Assembly: GCA_046734415.1 (NCBI GenBank)
Contig: JBKPRD010000059.1
Span: 1 to 64,000 of the forward strand
Source: DATBLE01 sp046734415
Lineage (GTDB): Bacteria > Actinomycetota > Thermoleophilia > Gaiellales > Gaiellaceae
Direction of reading: 5' to 3'
Length of the DNA stretch: 64,000 nucleotides
The notes under the pieces were generated by a model that was not told the DNA's origin, made no database searches, and was given only the letters and a program-made list of their open reading frames with translations. A program made the position numbers and the translations under genes. Positions 8,071 through 17,025 of the stretch are shown one piece after another. Each line of letters starts with the position of its first letter. Position 1 is the stretch's first letter.

Positions 8071-8969
8071 GACTCCCGCTTGACGACGAGGTGCGTGAGC
8101 GTCTCGAGCTCCTCGCGGTGGATGCCGTCCAGGCACGCCCTCGCCCGCAGTGCGTACTCGAGCGCGACCTCGCGGGCCGATTCGAGCGCGCCGGTCGCTG
8201 CGACGCGGACGAGCGCTCCCTCGAGCGGGCCGCCGGCGAGCGCCTCCCGGACGACGGCGTCCTTGCGCGCAGCTAGGAGCAGGGGGAGCGTCGGCGTCCC
8301 CTCGCGGAGGTCCACGCCGGCGACCTTGCCGGTCTCGATCGTGTCGCCGGAGCAGTCGAGGATGTCGTCGGTGATCTGGAAGGCGATCCCGAGCGCGAGC
8401 CCGAACGGTCCCAGGTCGGGGCTGCCGAGCGTGCACGCGGCCTCGAACAGCTTTGCGGTCTTCAGCGCACAGCGCTCGAGATACGCCTCGACCGTCGTGT
8501 CGGGATCGTGCGACTGGCGGCGCTGCATTGCCTCGCCGCGTGCGAGGCAGAGGGCGGCGTCGGCGAGCAGCGCAACCGCGTGCGCATCGCCGGTCGCGGC
8601 CAGCTCCGCGAACGCACGCGCGAACAGGTAGTCACCCGTCGCCCGCGCCGCGTCCAGGCCGTAGGCGGACCACGCCGAGGCGCGCCCGCGCCGAAACTCG
8701 GCGCCGTCGATCAGGTCGTCGTGGACGAGCGTCGCCATGTGGACGAGCTCGACCGCCGCCCCGGCGGCGACGGACGGCGCCTCCCCCGGTGGCGTCGCGA
8801 AGAAGACGAGCAGCGGCCGCAGGCGCTTGCCCCCGGCGCTGAGCGCGTCGCCGGAGACGGCCGCGACCAGGCCGGGGTGCGTCCGAACGGTCTGCTCGAG
8901 GCGTTCCTCGAGCTCCTCGAGGTAGTCGTGGAGGCCCGGGCTCTCCTGGATCGCCGCCAGAGCGGTCAT
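8067..8969 (-). CDS. Polyprenyl diphosphate synthase (trans-prenyltransferase)
   Basis: 300 residues. Both aspartate-rich motifs are present: the first as DDLID at 84-88 within LVHDDLIDG, the second as DDILD at 201-205 within FQITDDILD. These bind the Mg-diphosphate of allylic and isopentenyl substrates. In this context it most likely makes the side chain of menaquinone (hepta- to nonaprenyl), as do the HepT/IspB enzymes. It sits between ubiE and mqnA, overlapping each by four bases. Product chain length cannot be judged; the region before the first motif (AAVELVHMATL) has small and medium residues compatible with a long product. Confidence 0.92.
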   Translation of the reverse strand: MTALAAIQESPGLHDYLEELEERLEQTVRTHPGLVAAVSGDALSAGGKRLRPLLVFFATPPGEAPSVAAGAAVELVHMATLVHDDLIDGAEFRRGRASAWSAYGLDAARATGDYLFARAFAELAATGDAHAVALLADAALCLARGEAMQRRQSHDPDTTVEAYLERCALKTAKLFEAACTLGSPDLGPFGLALGIAFQITDDILDCSGDTIETGKVAGVDLREGTPTLPLLLAARKDAVVREALAGGPLEGALVRVAATGALESAREVALEYALRARACLDGIHREELETLTHLVVKRES

Positions 8970-9646
8970 CGCCTCGTCCCGGTGTGCAGCGCGACGATCC
9001 CGCCCGCGAACGTCCGGTACTCGACCCCATCGAACCCCGCGCGGGCGATCAGGTCGGCGAGGTCCTGCGGGCCGGGGAAGCGGCGAACGCTGGCGGGCAG
9101 GTACGAGTAGGCAGCGCCGCCTTTGAGCAGCTTCCCGAGCAGCGGCACGATCCGGTCGAACCAGAGCCGGTAGAACGGCGCCAGGAAGCCCGTCGGCGTG
9201 GTGATCTCGAGGATGCCCAGACGCCCGCCCGCAACGACCACCCGTGCGAGCTCCTCCAGCCCGCGCTCGAGATCGGCGACGTTGCGAACGCCGAACCCGA
9301 CGGTCGCCACCTCGAACGAGCCGTCGGCGAACGGCAGCTGGAGCATGTCGCCCTCGACCCAGGTGATCGCGCTCGACTTGCGGCGCGCCCGCTCGAGCAT
9401 CTGCGGCGAGAAGTCGAGCCCCGTCACCTCCTCGGCACCCGCCCGCAGGTCGGCGACGGCGAGGTCGCCCGTGCCGCTGCAGGCGTCGAGGACCCGGTCG
9501 CCCGGGCGCACGACCGCTTCCGCGGTCAGGCGCCGCCAGCGCAGGTCGAGGCCGGCGGTCATCACCCGGTTCATCACGTCGTAGACCGGCGCGATCCGAT
9601 CGAACATCGTCCGGACCTCGTTGGCCGGCAGCGTGCCTGCCGTCAC
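8966..9646 (-). CDS. ubiE: Demethylmenaquinone methyltransferase
   Basis: 226 residues, a normal UbiE/MenG length. Class I SAM methyltransferase with motif I VLDACSGTGDLAVADL, the UbiE signature segments FDRIAPVYDVMNRVMTAGLD near the N-terminus and GFGVRNVADLERGLEELARV in the middle. It methylates demethylmenaquinone to menaquinone, the last step of the pathway. It overlaps the polyprenyl synthase start (ATGA) and starts three bases after the ubiX stop, consistent with one quinone operon from ubiX to mqnC. Confidence 0.93.
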   Translation of the reverse strand: MTAGTLPANEVRTMFDRIAPVYDVMNRVMTAGLDLRWRRLTAEAVVRPGDRVLDACSGTGDLAVADLRAGAEEVTGLDFSPQMLERARRKSSAITWVEGDMLQLPFADGSFEVATVGFGVRNVADLERGLEELARVVVAGGRLGILEITTPTGFLAPFYRLWFDRIVPLLGKLLKGGAAYSYLPASVRRFPGPQDLADLIARAGFDGVEYRTFAGGIVALHTGTRR

Positions 9647-9648
9647 TG

Positions 9649-10245
9649 CTACTCCGCTCCCCAGCGCCTGATCAGCGCGTTCTCGAGGCCGATCTGGTCA
9701 AGGGCCCGCGCGACGATGAAGTCGACGAGATCCTCGACGTTCTCGGCGCCGTGGTAGAAGCCCGGCGCCAGGAAGAGCACGGTGGCGCCGGCACGGCGCA
9801 CCGTGAGCATGTTCTCGAGATGGATCGTCGAGAGCGGCGTCTCGCGCGGCATCAGAACCAGCTTCCGGTCTTCCTTCAGCGCCACCGACGCCGCGCGATG
9901 GATCAGGTTCGACATCGCCCCCGACGCGATCGTCCCGAGCGTTCCCATCGAACACGGGCAGACCATATAGGCGTCGACCTTCGCGGAGCCGCTCGCGTAC
10001 GGGGCGCGCCAGTCCTGCGGGTCGTGCACTGTCACCTCGCCACGAGCGTGCTCGGTGAAGCGCGCGAGCGTCTCGTCGCGGGAGAGGCGGGCGTCGCCGT
10101 AGAGCTCGGTCGCGATCACCTCGAGCCCGGCCGCGGAGGCGCAGACGCCGACTTCGCAGTCGGCCTCGGTCAACGCTTCGAGGATGCGGGCAGCGTACGG
10201 GGCGCCGGACGCGCCAGTTATGCCGAGAAAAACTCGCACGGGCAC
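9649..10245 (-). CDS. ubiX: Flavin prenyltransferase UbiX
   Basis: 198 residues from GTG at 10245. The flavoprotein signature GITGASGAPYAARIL lies at residues 8-22, with the CPCSMGTLGTIASGAMSNLI block and the C-terminal PRETPLSTIHLENML segment typical of UbiX/Pad1. It attaches dimethylallyl to FMN to make prenylated FMN, the cofactor of UbiD-type decarboxylases. A UbiD homologue lies 2.7 kb upstream on the same strand, so the pair probably decarboxylates the naphthoate intermediate of the futalosine pathway. It is separated from ubiE by only two bases. Confidence 0.93.
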   Translation of the reverse strand: MPVRVFLGITGASGAPYAARILEALTEADCEVGVCASAAGLEVIATELYGDARLSRDETLARFTEHARGEVTVHDPQDWRAPYASGSAKVDAYMVCPCSMGTLGTIASGAMSNLIHRAASVALKEDRKLVLMPRETPLSTIHLENMLTVRRAGATVLFLAPGFYHGAENVEDLVDFIVARALDQIGLENALIRRWGAE

Positions 10246-10252
10246 ATCATGG

Positions 10253-11089
10253 CTACTTGCCGCCCTTCGAGGCCTCGAGGAAGATCGCGATCTTGCGGAG
10301 ATTCTCGTCGCCGAGCGAGGCGAACGAGGGCATCGGCGATCCCGGGGTGACGCACGACGGGCACTTCAGATGCGCGACCTGGAACTGGACGCCCTTGTTC
10401 TTCGCGCCCTCGGCGCTCAGATCCGGGGCGCCGAGGTTGGACGAGCCCGTGCCGAGATAGGTGTGGCAGGTCAGGCAGCCCGATTCGGCGAAGAGGTTCG
10501 CACCCGGGATCGCGGCCGGTGGCAGGTTGTTCTTCTTGACCCAGGTCGGAACGGCGGCCTTCGTCTCGCTCGCGAGCGCCTCCTTCGCGGTCGCGCCCTT
10601 GTAGGTCAGCGTCCCCATCGCGATCACTGTCAGAATCGTGATCACGACCGCCACGGGGCGCCGGGACAGCCGCCGCTCCTGCCGCGTGTCCAGGAACGGC
10701 AGCGCGAGCAGCAGGACGATGATGATCGTCGGGATCCCGACCGTTCCGAGGATCACCGAGTCCGGCCACTTGAAGATCCGGAGCAGGTAGAAGAGGAAGT
10801 AGAAGTACCAGTCCGGCCGAGGCACGAAGCTCGTCGTCCCGGGGTCGGCCCTGTCGGTGTAGAGCGGTCCGAGCCACCCCGCCTCCGTGCCCGTGTGGTC
10901 GCCGGGAATCGTCCACTTCCAGATGCACGCGAGCGCGATGATCACGCACACGACGACGAGGCTCATGACCGTGTCGTGGAACATCGCGTAGGGGTAGAAC
11001 GGCTTCCCCTTCTTCTTGACGTCCTCCTTGTAGCGCGCGAACTCGGCGCGCCGCGCGCGTAGGCTCGCGCTCGGGTTCTTGATCGTCAC
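10253..11089 (-). CDS. qcrC: Menaquinol-cytochrome c reductase, cytochrome b C-terminal half fused to cytochrome c
   Basis: 278 residues. The N-terminal part has three or so membrane segments of cytochrome b subunit IV type, including PDWYFYFLFYLLRIFKWP, the counterpart of the PEWY quinol-oxidation loop. The C-terminal part is a c-type cytochrome domain with the heme site CLTCH at 205-209 and a candidate Met axial ligand at 253 (GSPMPSF). This subunit-IV plus cytochrome c fusion is the Bacillus QcrC layout. It overlaps qcrB by four bases. It transfers electrons from the Rieske centre towards cytochrome oxidase. Confidence 0.92.
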   Translation of the reverse strand: MTIKNPSASLRARRAEFARYKEDVKKKGKPFYPYAMFHDTVMSLVVVCVIIALACIWKWTIPGDHTGTEAGWLGPLYTDRADPGTTSFVPRPDWYFYFLFYLLRIFKWPDSVILGTVGIPTIIIVLLLALPFLDTRQERRLSRRPVAVVITILTVIAMGTLTYKGATAKEALASETKAAVPTWVKKNNLPPAAIPGANLFAESGCLTCHTYLGTGSSNLGAPDLSAEGAKNKGVQFQVAHLKCPSCVTPGSPMPSFASLGDENLRKIAIFLEASKGGK

Positions 11090-11874
11090 GGCGTCGGCCG
11101 CCCTCGCATCGTCGGCGTGATCAGCCCGGAGCGCGCCGGCCGCGACGGCTCGGGCTCTACGTGCTCGCTACCGGCGGCCTCCTTCGACCACGGCGGAGAG
11201 GTGACCCCGAGCCTGACCACGAGGTACAGGTGCAGGCCGATCAGGGCGAAGATCGCTCCGGGCGCAATCAGCATGTGCAGCGAGTAGAACCGCGCCAGCG
11301 AGTCGGAACCGATCGCCGGGCCTCCCTGGAGGATCTGGGCGAGGATCGTCCCGACGAACGGCCCGTTCGCGGTGATGTTCATCCCGACCACGGTCGCCCA
11401 GTACGCCGTCTGGTCGTAGGGGAGCAGGTAGCCCGTGAAGCCCTCGAACATCCCGAGGATCAGCAGGAAGACGCCGACGATCCAGTTCAGCTCGCGCGGG
11501 TACTTGTAGGCGCCGTACAGAAACACCCGCGCCATGTGGAAGAAGAGCAGGATGATGAAGACGCTCGCGCCCCAGCGGTGCATGCCGCGGACGAGCCAGC
11601 CGAAGTCGACGTCGTTCGTGATGTGCTGGACAGAGGCGTACGCCTCGTCCGTGCTCGGCTTGTAGTACATCGCCAGGATCACACCGGTGATCGCCTGGAC
11701 GAGGAAGGCGGTCAGCGTCGCCGACCCGAGCGTTTGCGCCCAGCCGGTGTCGCTGGGAACCTTGCGGAAGAGGAAGTAGCGGACGCCGCCGACGATGCCC
11801 GACCGCTCCTCGAGCCAGTCGAGCGGATAGAGGACGGTCGCGACGATCTGCTGGCGGCGCTCCGAGGTGGCCAT
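11086..11874 (-). CDS. qcrB: Menaquinol-cytochrome c reductase, cytochrome b N-terminal half
   Basis: 262 residues from the ATG at 11874, which overlaps the qcrA stop as TGATG. Four histidines for two b hemes are visible: H99 and H113 (13 residues between), H200 and H215 (14 between). The 14-residue spacing in the second pair is characteristic of the b6 type and Bacillus QcrB rather than mitochondrial-type cytochrome b. About four core transmembrane helices precede a charged C-terminal tail. It forms the quinol-oxidising core of the bc complex together with QcrC. Confidence 0.93.
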   Translation of the reverse strand: MATSERRQQIVATVLYPLDWLEERSGIVGGVRYFLFRKVPSDTGWAQTLGSATLTAFLVQAITGVILAMYYKPSTDEAYASVQHITNDVDFGWLVRGMHRWGASVFIILLFFHMARVFLYGAYKYPRELNWIVGVFLLILGMFEGFTGYLLPYDQTAYWATVVGMNITANGPFVGTILAQILQGGPAIGSDSLARFYSLHMLIAPGAIFALIGLHLYLVVRLGVTSPPWSKEAAGSEHVEPEPSRPARSGLITPTMRGRPTP

Positions 11875-12821
11875 CAGGCGCGGATCTCCGGGATCGGAAA
11901 GAGCCAGAACTCGGGGCCGGCGACGTGCTGCCCCGGCATCTGCAGCGGGTACTTCTTGATCCTGGCGGTCTTCCCCTCGCCCTTGACGTAGTCGACGCTG
12001 TAGGCGCTGCCGAGGATCAGGCGGCCCTCCACGATCGAGTAGTTGTAACGGTCGAGCGCGCGGACGGGCGGCCCGGCGGTGCGGTTGCCCTCGGTGTCGT
12101 ACTGGCCGCCGTGGCACGGGCACCCGAAGCCTGCCGGCTTCACTGGGGTCGTCTTCAGCACTTCTTGGCCCTGCCTGTTCGTCTCGGTCTTCGACTGGTT
12201 CTCCGCCACCGGGCCGTTCGGCTGGACGGGGCAGCCGAGGTGGGCGCAGCGGTTGGAGAGCATCGTGAAGCTCGGCTGGTCGACGAGCAGGCCGTTGTAG
12301 CGGATGTAGGCGGTGCGCCGGGACACGTCGCCCGCGTTCGGGTCCTCGACGAAGGTCGTGATCAGGAACTGCCCCTCCGGGAAGTCCGAGAGCGGCCCGA
12401 GGTCGATCGGGTTGAACTTCTGGCCCTCGACGGAGGAGGCGACGAGCATGCCGAGCGGCGGGATGGTGACGAGCCCGCCGATCAGCGCGCCGAGGCCGAG
12501 CGTCGAGGCCTCGAGGAAGCGGCTCCGCGGAAAGCGCTCGCCCGGTGCGGGCGGAGGCATGCCTTCCGGGCCGGCCGCTGGAGGCGGCGCGAAACCGGTT
12601 TCGGCGAGGGCGGGCGGAGGCGGCGCGGCCTTCTTGCCCTTCCCGGTCAGGTCGCTGATCCAGAGGAAGCCGGCGACGACTGCGATCGCACCGCCGACCG
12701 CGACTGCGACCCAGCTGACGATCAGCCCGACGAGGACGCACGCGACGCCGATCGCGAAGATGACCGGCCAGACCGTCGGAGAAGGAACGTGCGGCTTATC
12801 CTCGCCCGACTGGGGCTCCAC
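11874..12821 (-). CDS. qcrA: Menaquinol-cytochrome c reductase Rieske iron-sulfur subunit
   Basis: 315 residues from GTG at 12821, preceded by the strong ribosome-binding site AAGGAGG at 12831-12837. The [2Fe-2S] ligands are in CAHLGC (192-197) and CPCHGG (234-239). The N-terminus has two membrane segments (about residues 17-53), a Pro/Ala-rich linker, then a third helix (about 105-130) before the Rieske domain. Three membrane helices are typical of actinobacterial QcrA, whereas Bacillus QcrA has one. First gene of a qcrABC operon with a good upstream promoter. Confidence 0.93.
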   Translation of the reverse strand: MEPQSGEDKPHVPSPTVWPVIFAIGVACVLVGLIVSWVAVAVGGAIAVVAGFLWISDLTGKGKKAAPPPPALAETGFAPPPAAGPEGMPPPAPGERFPRSRFLEASTLGLGALIGGLVTIPPLGMLVASSVEGQKFNPIDLGPLSDFPEGQFLITTFVEDPNAGDVSRRTAYIRYNGLLVDQPSFTMLSNRCAHLGCPVQPNGPVAENQSKTETNRQGQEVLKTTPVKPAGFGCPCHGGQYDTEGNRTAGPPVRALDRYNYSIVEGRLILGSAYSVDYVKGEGKTARIKKYPLQMPGQHVAGPEFWLFPIPEIRA

Positions 12822-12830
12822 CTCGTAACG

Positions 12831-12884
12831 CCTCCTTCTCGACTACCAAGCGGGATTCAAACGGTCGCTTGTGCGTGGTGTCAA
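12831..12884 (-). promoter_or_regulatory. Sigma-70-like promoter and ribosome-binding site of qcrABC
   Basis: On the minus strand TTGACA (12884-12879) is followed after 18 bases by TTGAAT (12860-12855), then AAGGAGG (12837-12831) nine bases before the GTG of qcrA. The -35 box is a perfect consensus and the -10 box matches at four of six positions. This suggests qcrABC has its own promoter although ubiD lies upstream on the same strand. Confidence 0.6.
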
Positions 12885-12913
12885 CGACGTAACACTTGGC
12901 GCAACGCGCCGCA

Positions 12914-14377
12914 CTATGACGCATCTCGTGCGGCCCGGCGACCCAGACCGTATTCGTCCCAGCGGCTGTCGACGAGCGCCTTGACCTCGTCGCTCATCAC
13001 GATCTCCGGCGGCCACTCGCGCGCGCCCTCCTCGGGCAGCTTGTGGGTCGCGTCGATCCCGATCTTCCCGCCGACGAACTGCGTGCCGGGTGCGTGGTCG
13101 AGATGGTCGACCGGCCCCTCGGAGAGAAGGACGTCCCTCTTCGGATCGACGTTCGCGGTAACGCGGAAGAACACCTCCTCGTAGTCGTGGACGTTCACGA
13201 AGTCGTCGACGACGACCACGCACTTCGTCAGGCTGAGCATCCCGAGGCCCCAGATCGCGTGCATGACCTTCTGCGCCTGCCCGGGGAACGTCTTGCGGAT
13301 CGAGACGATCGCGCAGTTGTGGAACGCGCCGGTGACGGGCAGGTCGTAGTCGACGATCTCCGGCACCGACATCCGCACCGCCGGCAGGAAGATCCGCTCC
13401 GTCGCCTTGCCGAGCCACGCGTCCTCGGCGGGCGGCTTCCCGACGACGATCGAGGCGTAGATCGCGTCGCGGCGCATGGTCATCGCGGTGACGTGGAAGA
13501 TCGGGAACGGCTCCGGCGCCGTGTAGTAGCCCGTGTGGTCGCCGAACGGCCCCTCGCTCCCCTCGTCACCGGCCTCGACGTAGCCCTCGAGGACGATCTC
13601 CGCGTTGGCCGGCACCTCGAGCTCGACAGTCTTCGCCTTCACGAGCTCGACCGCCTCGCCGCGCAGGAACCCGGCGACCATCAGCTCGTCGATGTGCCTC
13701 GGGAGGGGCGCGGACGCGCTGTAGGCGGTCACCGGGTCGAGGCCGATCGCGACGGCGACGTCGAGCCGGCCGTCGGTGGCGAGGTAGTCCATCCGCCCGT
13801 CCTTGTGGATCTGCCAGTGCATGAAGGTCGACCGCCGGTCGATCTTCTGCATCCGATACATGCCGACGTTGCGGCCGCCCGTCCGCGGGTCCTTCGTGAT
13901 CACGGCCGGGAGAGTGATGAACGGCGCCGCGTCGCCCGGCCAGCACGTCTGGATCGGCAGCAGGTCGAGGTTCACGTCGTCCCCCGTGAGGACGACCTGC
14001 TGACACGGGCCGGAGCGCACGGACTTCGGGCGCGAGCCGGCGATCTGCTTCAGCTTCAGCAGGCCGCTCACCTTCTCGCGCAGCCCCTCTGGCGGCTGCA
14101 TCTCCAAGACGTCGGCGAGCTTCCGGCCGGCCTCGTCGAGGTTCTTCACGCCGAAGGCGAGGCACATGCGCCGCTCGGTCCCGAACTGATTGATCAGCAG
14201 CGGGTGCGCAGAGCCCTTCGGGTTCTCGAAGAGGAGCGCGGGACCGTTCGACTTCACCGTGCGGTCGACGATCTCGGTGATCTCGAGGTGCGGATCGGCC
14301 TCGGCGGAGATGCGGACGAGCTCGCCCTCGCGCTCGAGCAGCACGATCCAGTCGCGAAGGTCACGCGGCGGGGCCAT
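12914..14377 (-). CDS. ubiD: UbiD family decarboxylase
   Basis: 487 residues from the ATG at 14377. UbiD enzymes use prenylated FMN to decarboxylate aromatic or unsaturated acids reversibly. Typical blocks are VGMYRMQKIDRRSTFMHWQ, EGPFGDHTGYYT (the E-x3-D-H region near the cofactor) and the C-terminal ATHKLP. With ubiX and mqn genes downstream the likely substrate is the naphthoate carboxylate of the futalosine pathway, although 4-hydroxybenzoate-type substrates cannot be excluded. It is separated from qcrA by about 90 bp carrying the qcr promoter and faces the divergent epimerase gene across 110 bp. Confidence 0.88.
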   Translation of the reverse strand: MAPPRDLRDWIVLLEREGELVRISAEADPHLEITEIVDRTVKSNGPALLFENPKGSAHPLLINQFGTERRMCLAFGVKNLDEAGRKLADVLEMQPPEGLREKVSGLLKLKQIAGSRPKSVRSGPCQQVVLTGDDVNLDLLPIQTCWPGDAAPFITLPAVITKDPRTGGRNVGMYRMQKIDRRSTFMHWQIHKDGRMDYLATDGRLDVAVAIGLDPVTAYSASAPLPRHIDELMVAGFLRGEAVELVKAKTVELEVPANAEIVLEGYVEAGDEGSEGPFGDHTGYYTAPEPFPIFHVTAMTMRRDAIYASIVVGKPPAEDAWLGKATERIFLPAVRMSVPEIVDYDLPVTGAFHNCAIVSIRKTFPGQAQKVMHAIWGLGMLSLTKCVVVVDDFVNVHDYEEVFFRVTANVDPKRDVLLSEGPVDHLDHAPGTQFVGGKIGIDATHKLPEEGAREWPPEIVMSDEVKALVDSRWDEYGLGRRAARDAS

Positions 14378-14487
14378 GACGCGGGTCAGTCTACGAGCCG
14401 ACGGCCAGTCCGATGGCTTCGGCGAGCGGTGAAGAGCAGCGTGACTGTGCCGGACGGCGGCTGCCGCATCGCGCAATCATCCGTCGC

Positions 14488-15366
14488 GTGCGCGTTTATG
14501 TCACGGGAGGGAGCGGTTTCGTCGGTGCGCACGTGGTGCGCGAACTGCGGGACGATGGAGCCGACGTTCTCGATGATTGGGTCGACCTACTCGATGGCGA
14601 TCGGCTCCGCCGAGTAATCGACGGCTGCGAGGCCGTCGTCCATGTGGCCGCGCTCTACAGCTTCACGGCACGCGCGAGCGAGCTCGAGGCGGTGAACGTC
14701 AAGGGCACGCAGAACGTTCTCGAGGCATGCCGCCGCGCGCGCGTCAGGCGGATCGTCCACACGAGCACGTGCGCGACGTGCGGCCCTGTCCCAGGCCGTC
14801 CCGCGACCGAGGACGACGCGCCGCCGGCCTGGGAGCTCACCGTCCCCTACAAGCGGACGAAGCTGGAGGCGGAGCGGCTCGCGCTTGCCGCGAGCGCCGT
14901 CTGCGTCAACCCGACGACGCCCGTCGGCGACGGCGACTCACGGCCGACCCCGACCGGCGCGATGATCCGCGGCGTCGCCACCGGCCGCTACCGCGCCTAT
15001 CCGCGGATCGGGGTGAACCTCGTCGACGTGCGCGACGTCGCCCGCGGCCACGCGCTCGCGCTCGAGCACGGGCGCCCGGGTGAGCGGTACCTGCTCGGCG
15101 GCGTCGACCTGCCGCTGCGCGAGGTGTTCGAGGCCGTGGCCGACCTCGCGGGGCAACGACGTCCGGTCGCGGCGGTGCCGTACGCGGCGATCCGGGTGGG
15201 CGCTGCGCTCGGGCTCGTCAACCGCTATGAGGCGATCCTCGCGCGCACGCCTGCCTACTTCTCCTCGGCGAAGGCCGAGCGCGAGCTGGGCTACCGACCG
15301 GGGCCGGTCGAGCCCGCCCTCCGCCGCGCGGTGGAAGACGCCCTCGACGCTACTGCTTCACCCTGA
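14488..15366 (+). CDS. NAD-dependent epimerase, HpnA (hopanoid-associated sugar epimerase) like
   Basis: 292 residues from a GTG at 14488 that places the dinucleotide motif at the very N-terminus (VYVTGGSGFVGAHVV). The extended short-chain dehydrogenase fold is supported by the YKRTK catalytic pair and by VNPTTPVGDGDSRPTPTGAM and FSSAKAERELGYRP, which closely match the HpnA group. It is about 35 residues shorter than typical HpnA because the segment after the first strand is compressed. No squalene-hopene cyclase or other hopanoid gene is nearby, so function is uncertain. Its last 17 bases overlap the convergent binding-protein gene. Confidence 0.75.
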   Translation: MRVYVTGGSGFVGAHVVRELRDDGADVLDDWVDLLDGDRLRRVIDGCEAVVHVAALYSFTARASELEAVNVKGTQNVLEACRRARVRRIVHTSTCATCGPVPGRPATEDDAPPAWELTVPYKRTKLEAERLALAASAVCVNPTTPVGDGDSRPTPTGAMIRGVATGRYRAYPRIGVNLVDVRDVARGHALALEHGRPGERYLLGGVDLPLREVFEAVADLAGQRRPVAAVPYAAIRVGAALGLVNRYEAILARTPAYFSSAKAERELGYRPGPVEPALRRAVEDALDATASP

Positions 15367-16972
15367 TCTCGTCGAAGTGGACGTACGTCTGGGGGTCGAT
15401 CTGGAAGGTGCCCCGGATGCGCGGGCCGACGAGCGCCACGTTCGCGCCCCAGTAGAGAGGAATCACGGGCATGTCGCCGTTCGGGCCGAACATCGCCTGC
15501 TCGATCCCGCCGTAGAGTCGGTAGCGGAGGTCGGCGTCCTCCACGGGCCGCGCGCGGGCGAGCAGCGTCTCGTTGCGCTTGTTGCAGCGGTTCGTGTTGT
15601 TGTTCCCCGACCCGCAGGTGAAGAGCTCGAATCCGTTGATCGCGTCGGGGAAGTCGTAAACCCAGCTGAGCAGGAAGGTGTCGACGGCGCTGTTCGGCGG
15701 CGGACCGAGGAACTGGAGGAACTGCTTGAACTCCTGCCCCTGAAGCGTCGTGCTGATCCCGAGCTGCTGCCACATCGCCTGGATCGCGACGCCGAGCTCC
15801 TTTGCGCCCGGCGCATTCGGGTAGAAGAGCGCGACCTTGTTCAGCGGATGCGCGACCTTCGCCATCAGCGCCTTGGCCGCGGCCAGATTGCCGCGTGCGG
15901 GGAGGAAGCGGGAGTGCGGGTCGATGGAGGCGAAGCCCGGGATGCCCTTCGGCGTGAAACCCTGGGCGGGCTCGCCCGACAGGCTCACGTGGTCGACGAG
16001 CGCGCGACGGTCGATCGCCATCGCCATCGCCCGGCGCTGATTCACGTCGGTGACCTTCTTGAGGTTGAAGCCGACGTAGTACGAGGCCAGCTGCGGGCTC
16101 TCGTAGTAGGCAGGCTTGCCCTTGAAGCGCGGGATGTCGGGGGGACCGAGCATCTGGGTGGTGAGCGCGTCGACGCGACCTGCCTGGAACGCCTGGACCG
16201 CGGTCGTCCCGTTCGTGATGATCGGCAACTTGACGGTCTCGATCGCGACGCGGCCTGCGTTGCGCCAGCCGGGCCACCTGGCCAGGTCGACCTCGGCGTC
16301 GTGCCGCCAGCGGGCCAGGCGGAACGGCCCGTTGGTCACGATGTGCGCGGGCTCCGTCCACTTGTTCCCCCACCGCTCGACCGTCGCCCGTGGAACGGCG
16401 AAGAAGACGTTGTGCGCGAGCAGGTACGGGAACCAGGGCTGGGGCTGCGTCAGCGTGACGCGGATCGTGTACCTGTCGATCGCCTTGACGCCTACCCTTT
16501 CGCGCAGGAGCGCACAGTTCCGCTTGCACGTGTTGTAGGCGAGCGCGCCCTTGATCCCGTACATCATGTAGGCGTAGCCCGCGGCGAGCTTCGGGTCGAG
16601 CTCGCGCTTCCAGGAGTATTCGAAGTCCTGGGCGGTGACCGGAGCGCCGTTCGTCCAGCGCCCGCTGTGCCGAAGGTGGACGGTGTAGACCTTCCCGCCG
16701 CCGCTGATCGTCCAGCCCGAAGCGAGATTCGGGACCGGCCGCAGGTTTTGCCCCCGCAGCACGACGAGCGGATCCATGATGCTCAGCGCCATCTGTGCGG
16801 AGACGGTGTCGTTTCCGAGCTGCGGGTCGAGCGAGGGCGGCTCGGATCCGAGTGCAACCCTGATCGTCCTCGCGTCGAGCGCCGACCTCTCCGAGCCCGC
16901 GGATGCAGACAGGAGCGGGGCGAGGAGCACTGCACCCAGGACGAGAGTGGCGAGCCGCACGATTCCGCTCAT
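15350..16972 (-). CDS. ABC transporter substrate-binding protein, peptide (SBP_bac_5/OppA) type
   Basis: 540 residues. A cleavable signal peptide is likely (hydrophobic residues 5-24, then SASAGS). The mature protein begins RTIRVALGSEPPSLDPQLGND, a classic start of family 5 oligopeptide-binding proteins, and continues with LASGWTISGGGKVYTVHLR and AMAMAIDRRALV. It would capture peptides or similar solutes outside the membrane. No permease or ATPase gene is adjacent, so it may serve a transporter encoded elsewhere. A 42-residue membrane protein gene lies just upstream on the same strand. Confidence 0.88.
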   Translation of the reverse strand: MSGIVRLATLVLGAVLLAPLLSASAGSERSALDARTIRVALGSEPPSLDPQLGNDTVSAQMALSIMDPLVVLRGQNLRPVPNLASGWTISGGGKVYTVHLRHSGRWTNGAPVTAQDFEYSWKRELDPKLAAGYAYMMYGIKGALAYNTCKRNCALLRERVGVKAIDRYTIRVTLTQPQPWFPYLLAHNVFFAVPRATVERWGNKWTEPAHIVTNGPFRLARWRHDAEVDLARWPGWRNAGRVAIETVKLPIITNGTTAVQAFQAGRVDALTTQMLGPPDIPRFKGKPAYYESPQLASYYVGFNLKKVTDVNQRRAMAMAIDRRALVDHVSLSGEPAQGFTPKGIPGFASIDPHSRFLPARGNLAAAKALMAKVAHPLNKVALFYPNAPGAKELGVAIQAMWQQLGISTTLQGQEFKQFLQFLGPPPNSAVDTFLLSWVYDFPDAINGFELFTCGSGNNNTNRCNKRNETLLARARPVEDADLRYRLYGGIEQAMFGPNGDMPVIPLYWGANVALVGPRIRGTFQIDPQTYVHFDEIRVKQ

Positions 16973-17025
16973 CGGGTGGAACCCCCCGTTCGGGAAGGAA
17001 ATCGACTTCTGAACTGCAGGACGGA

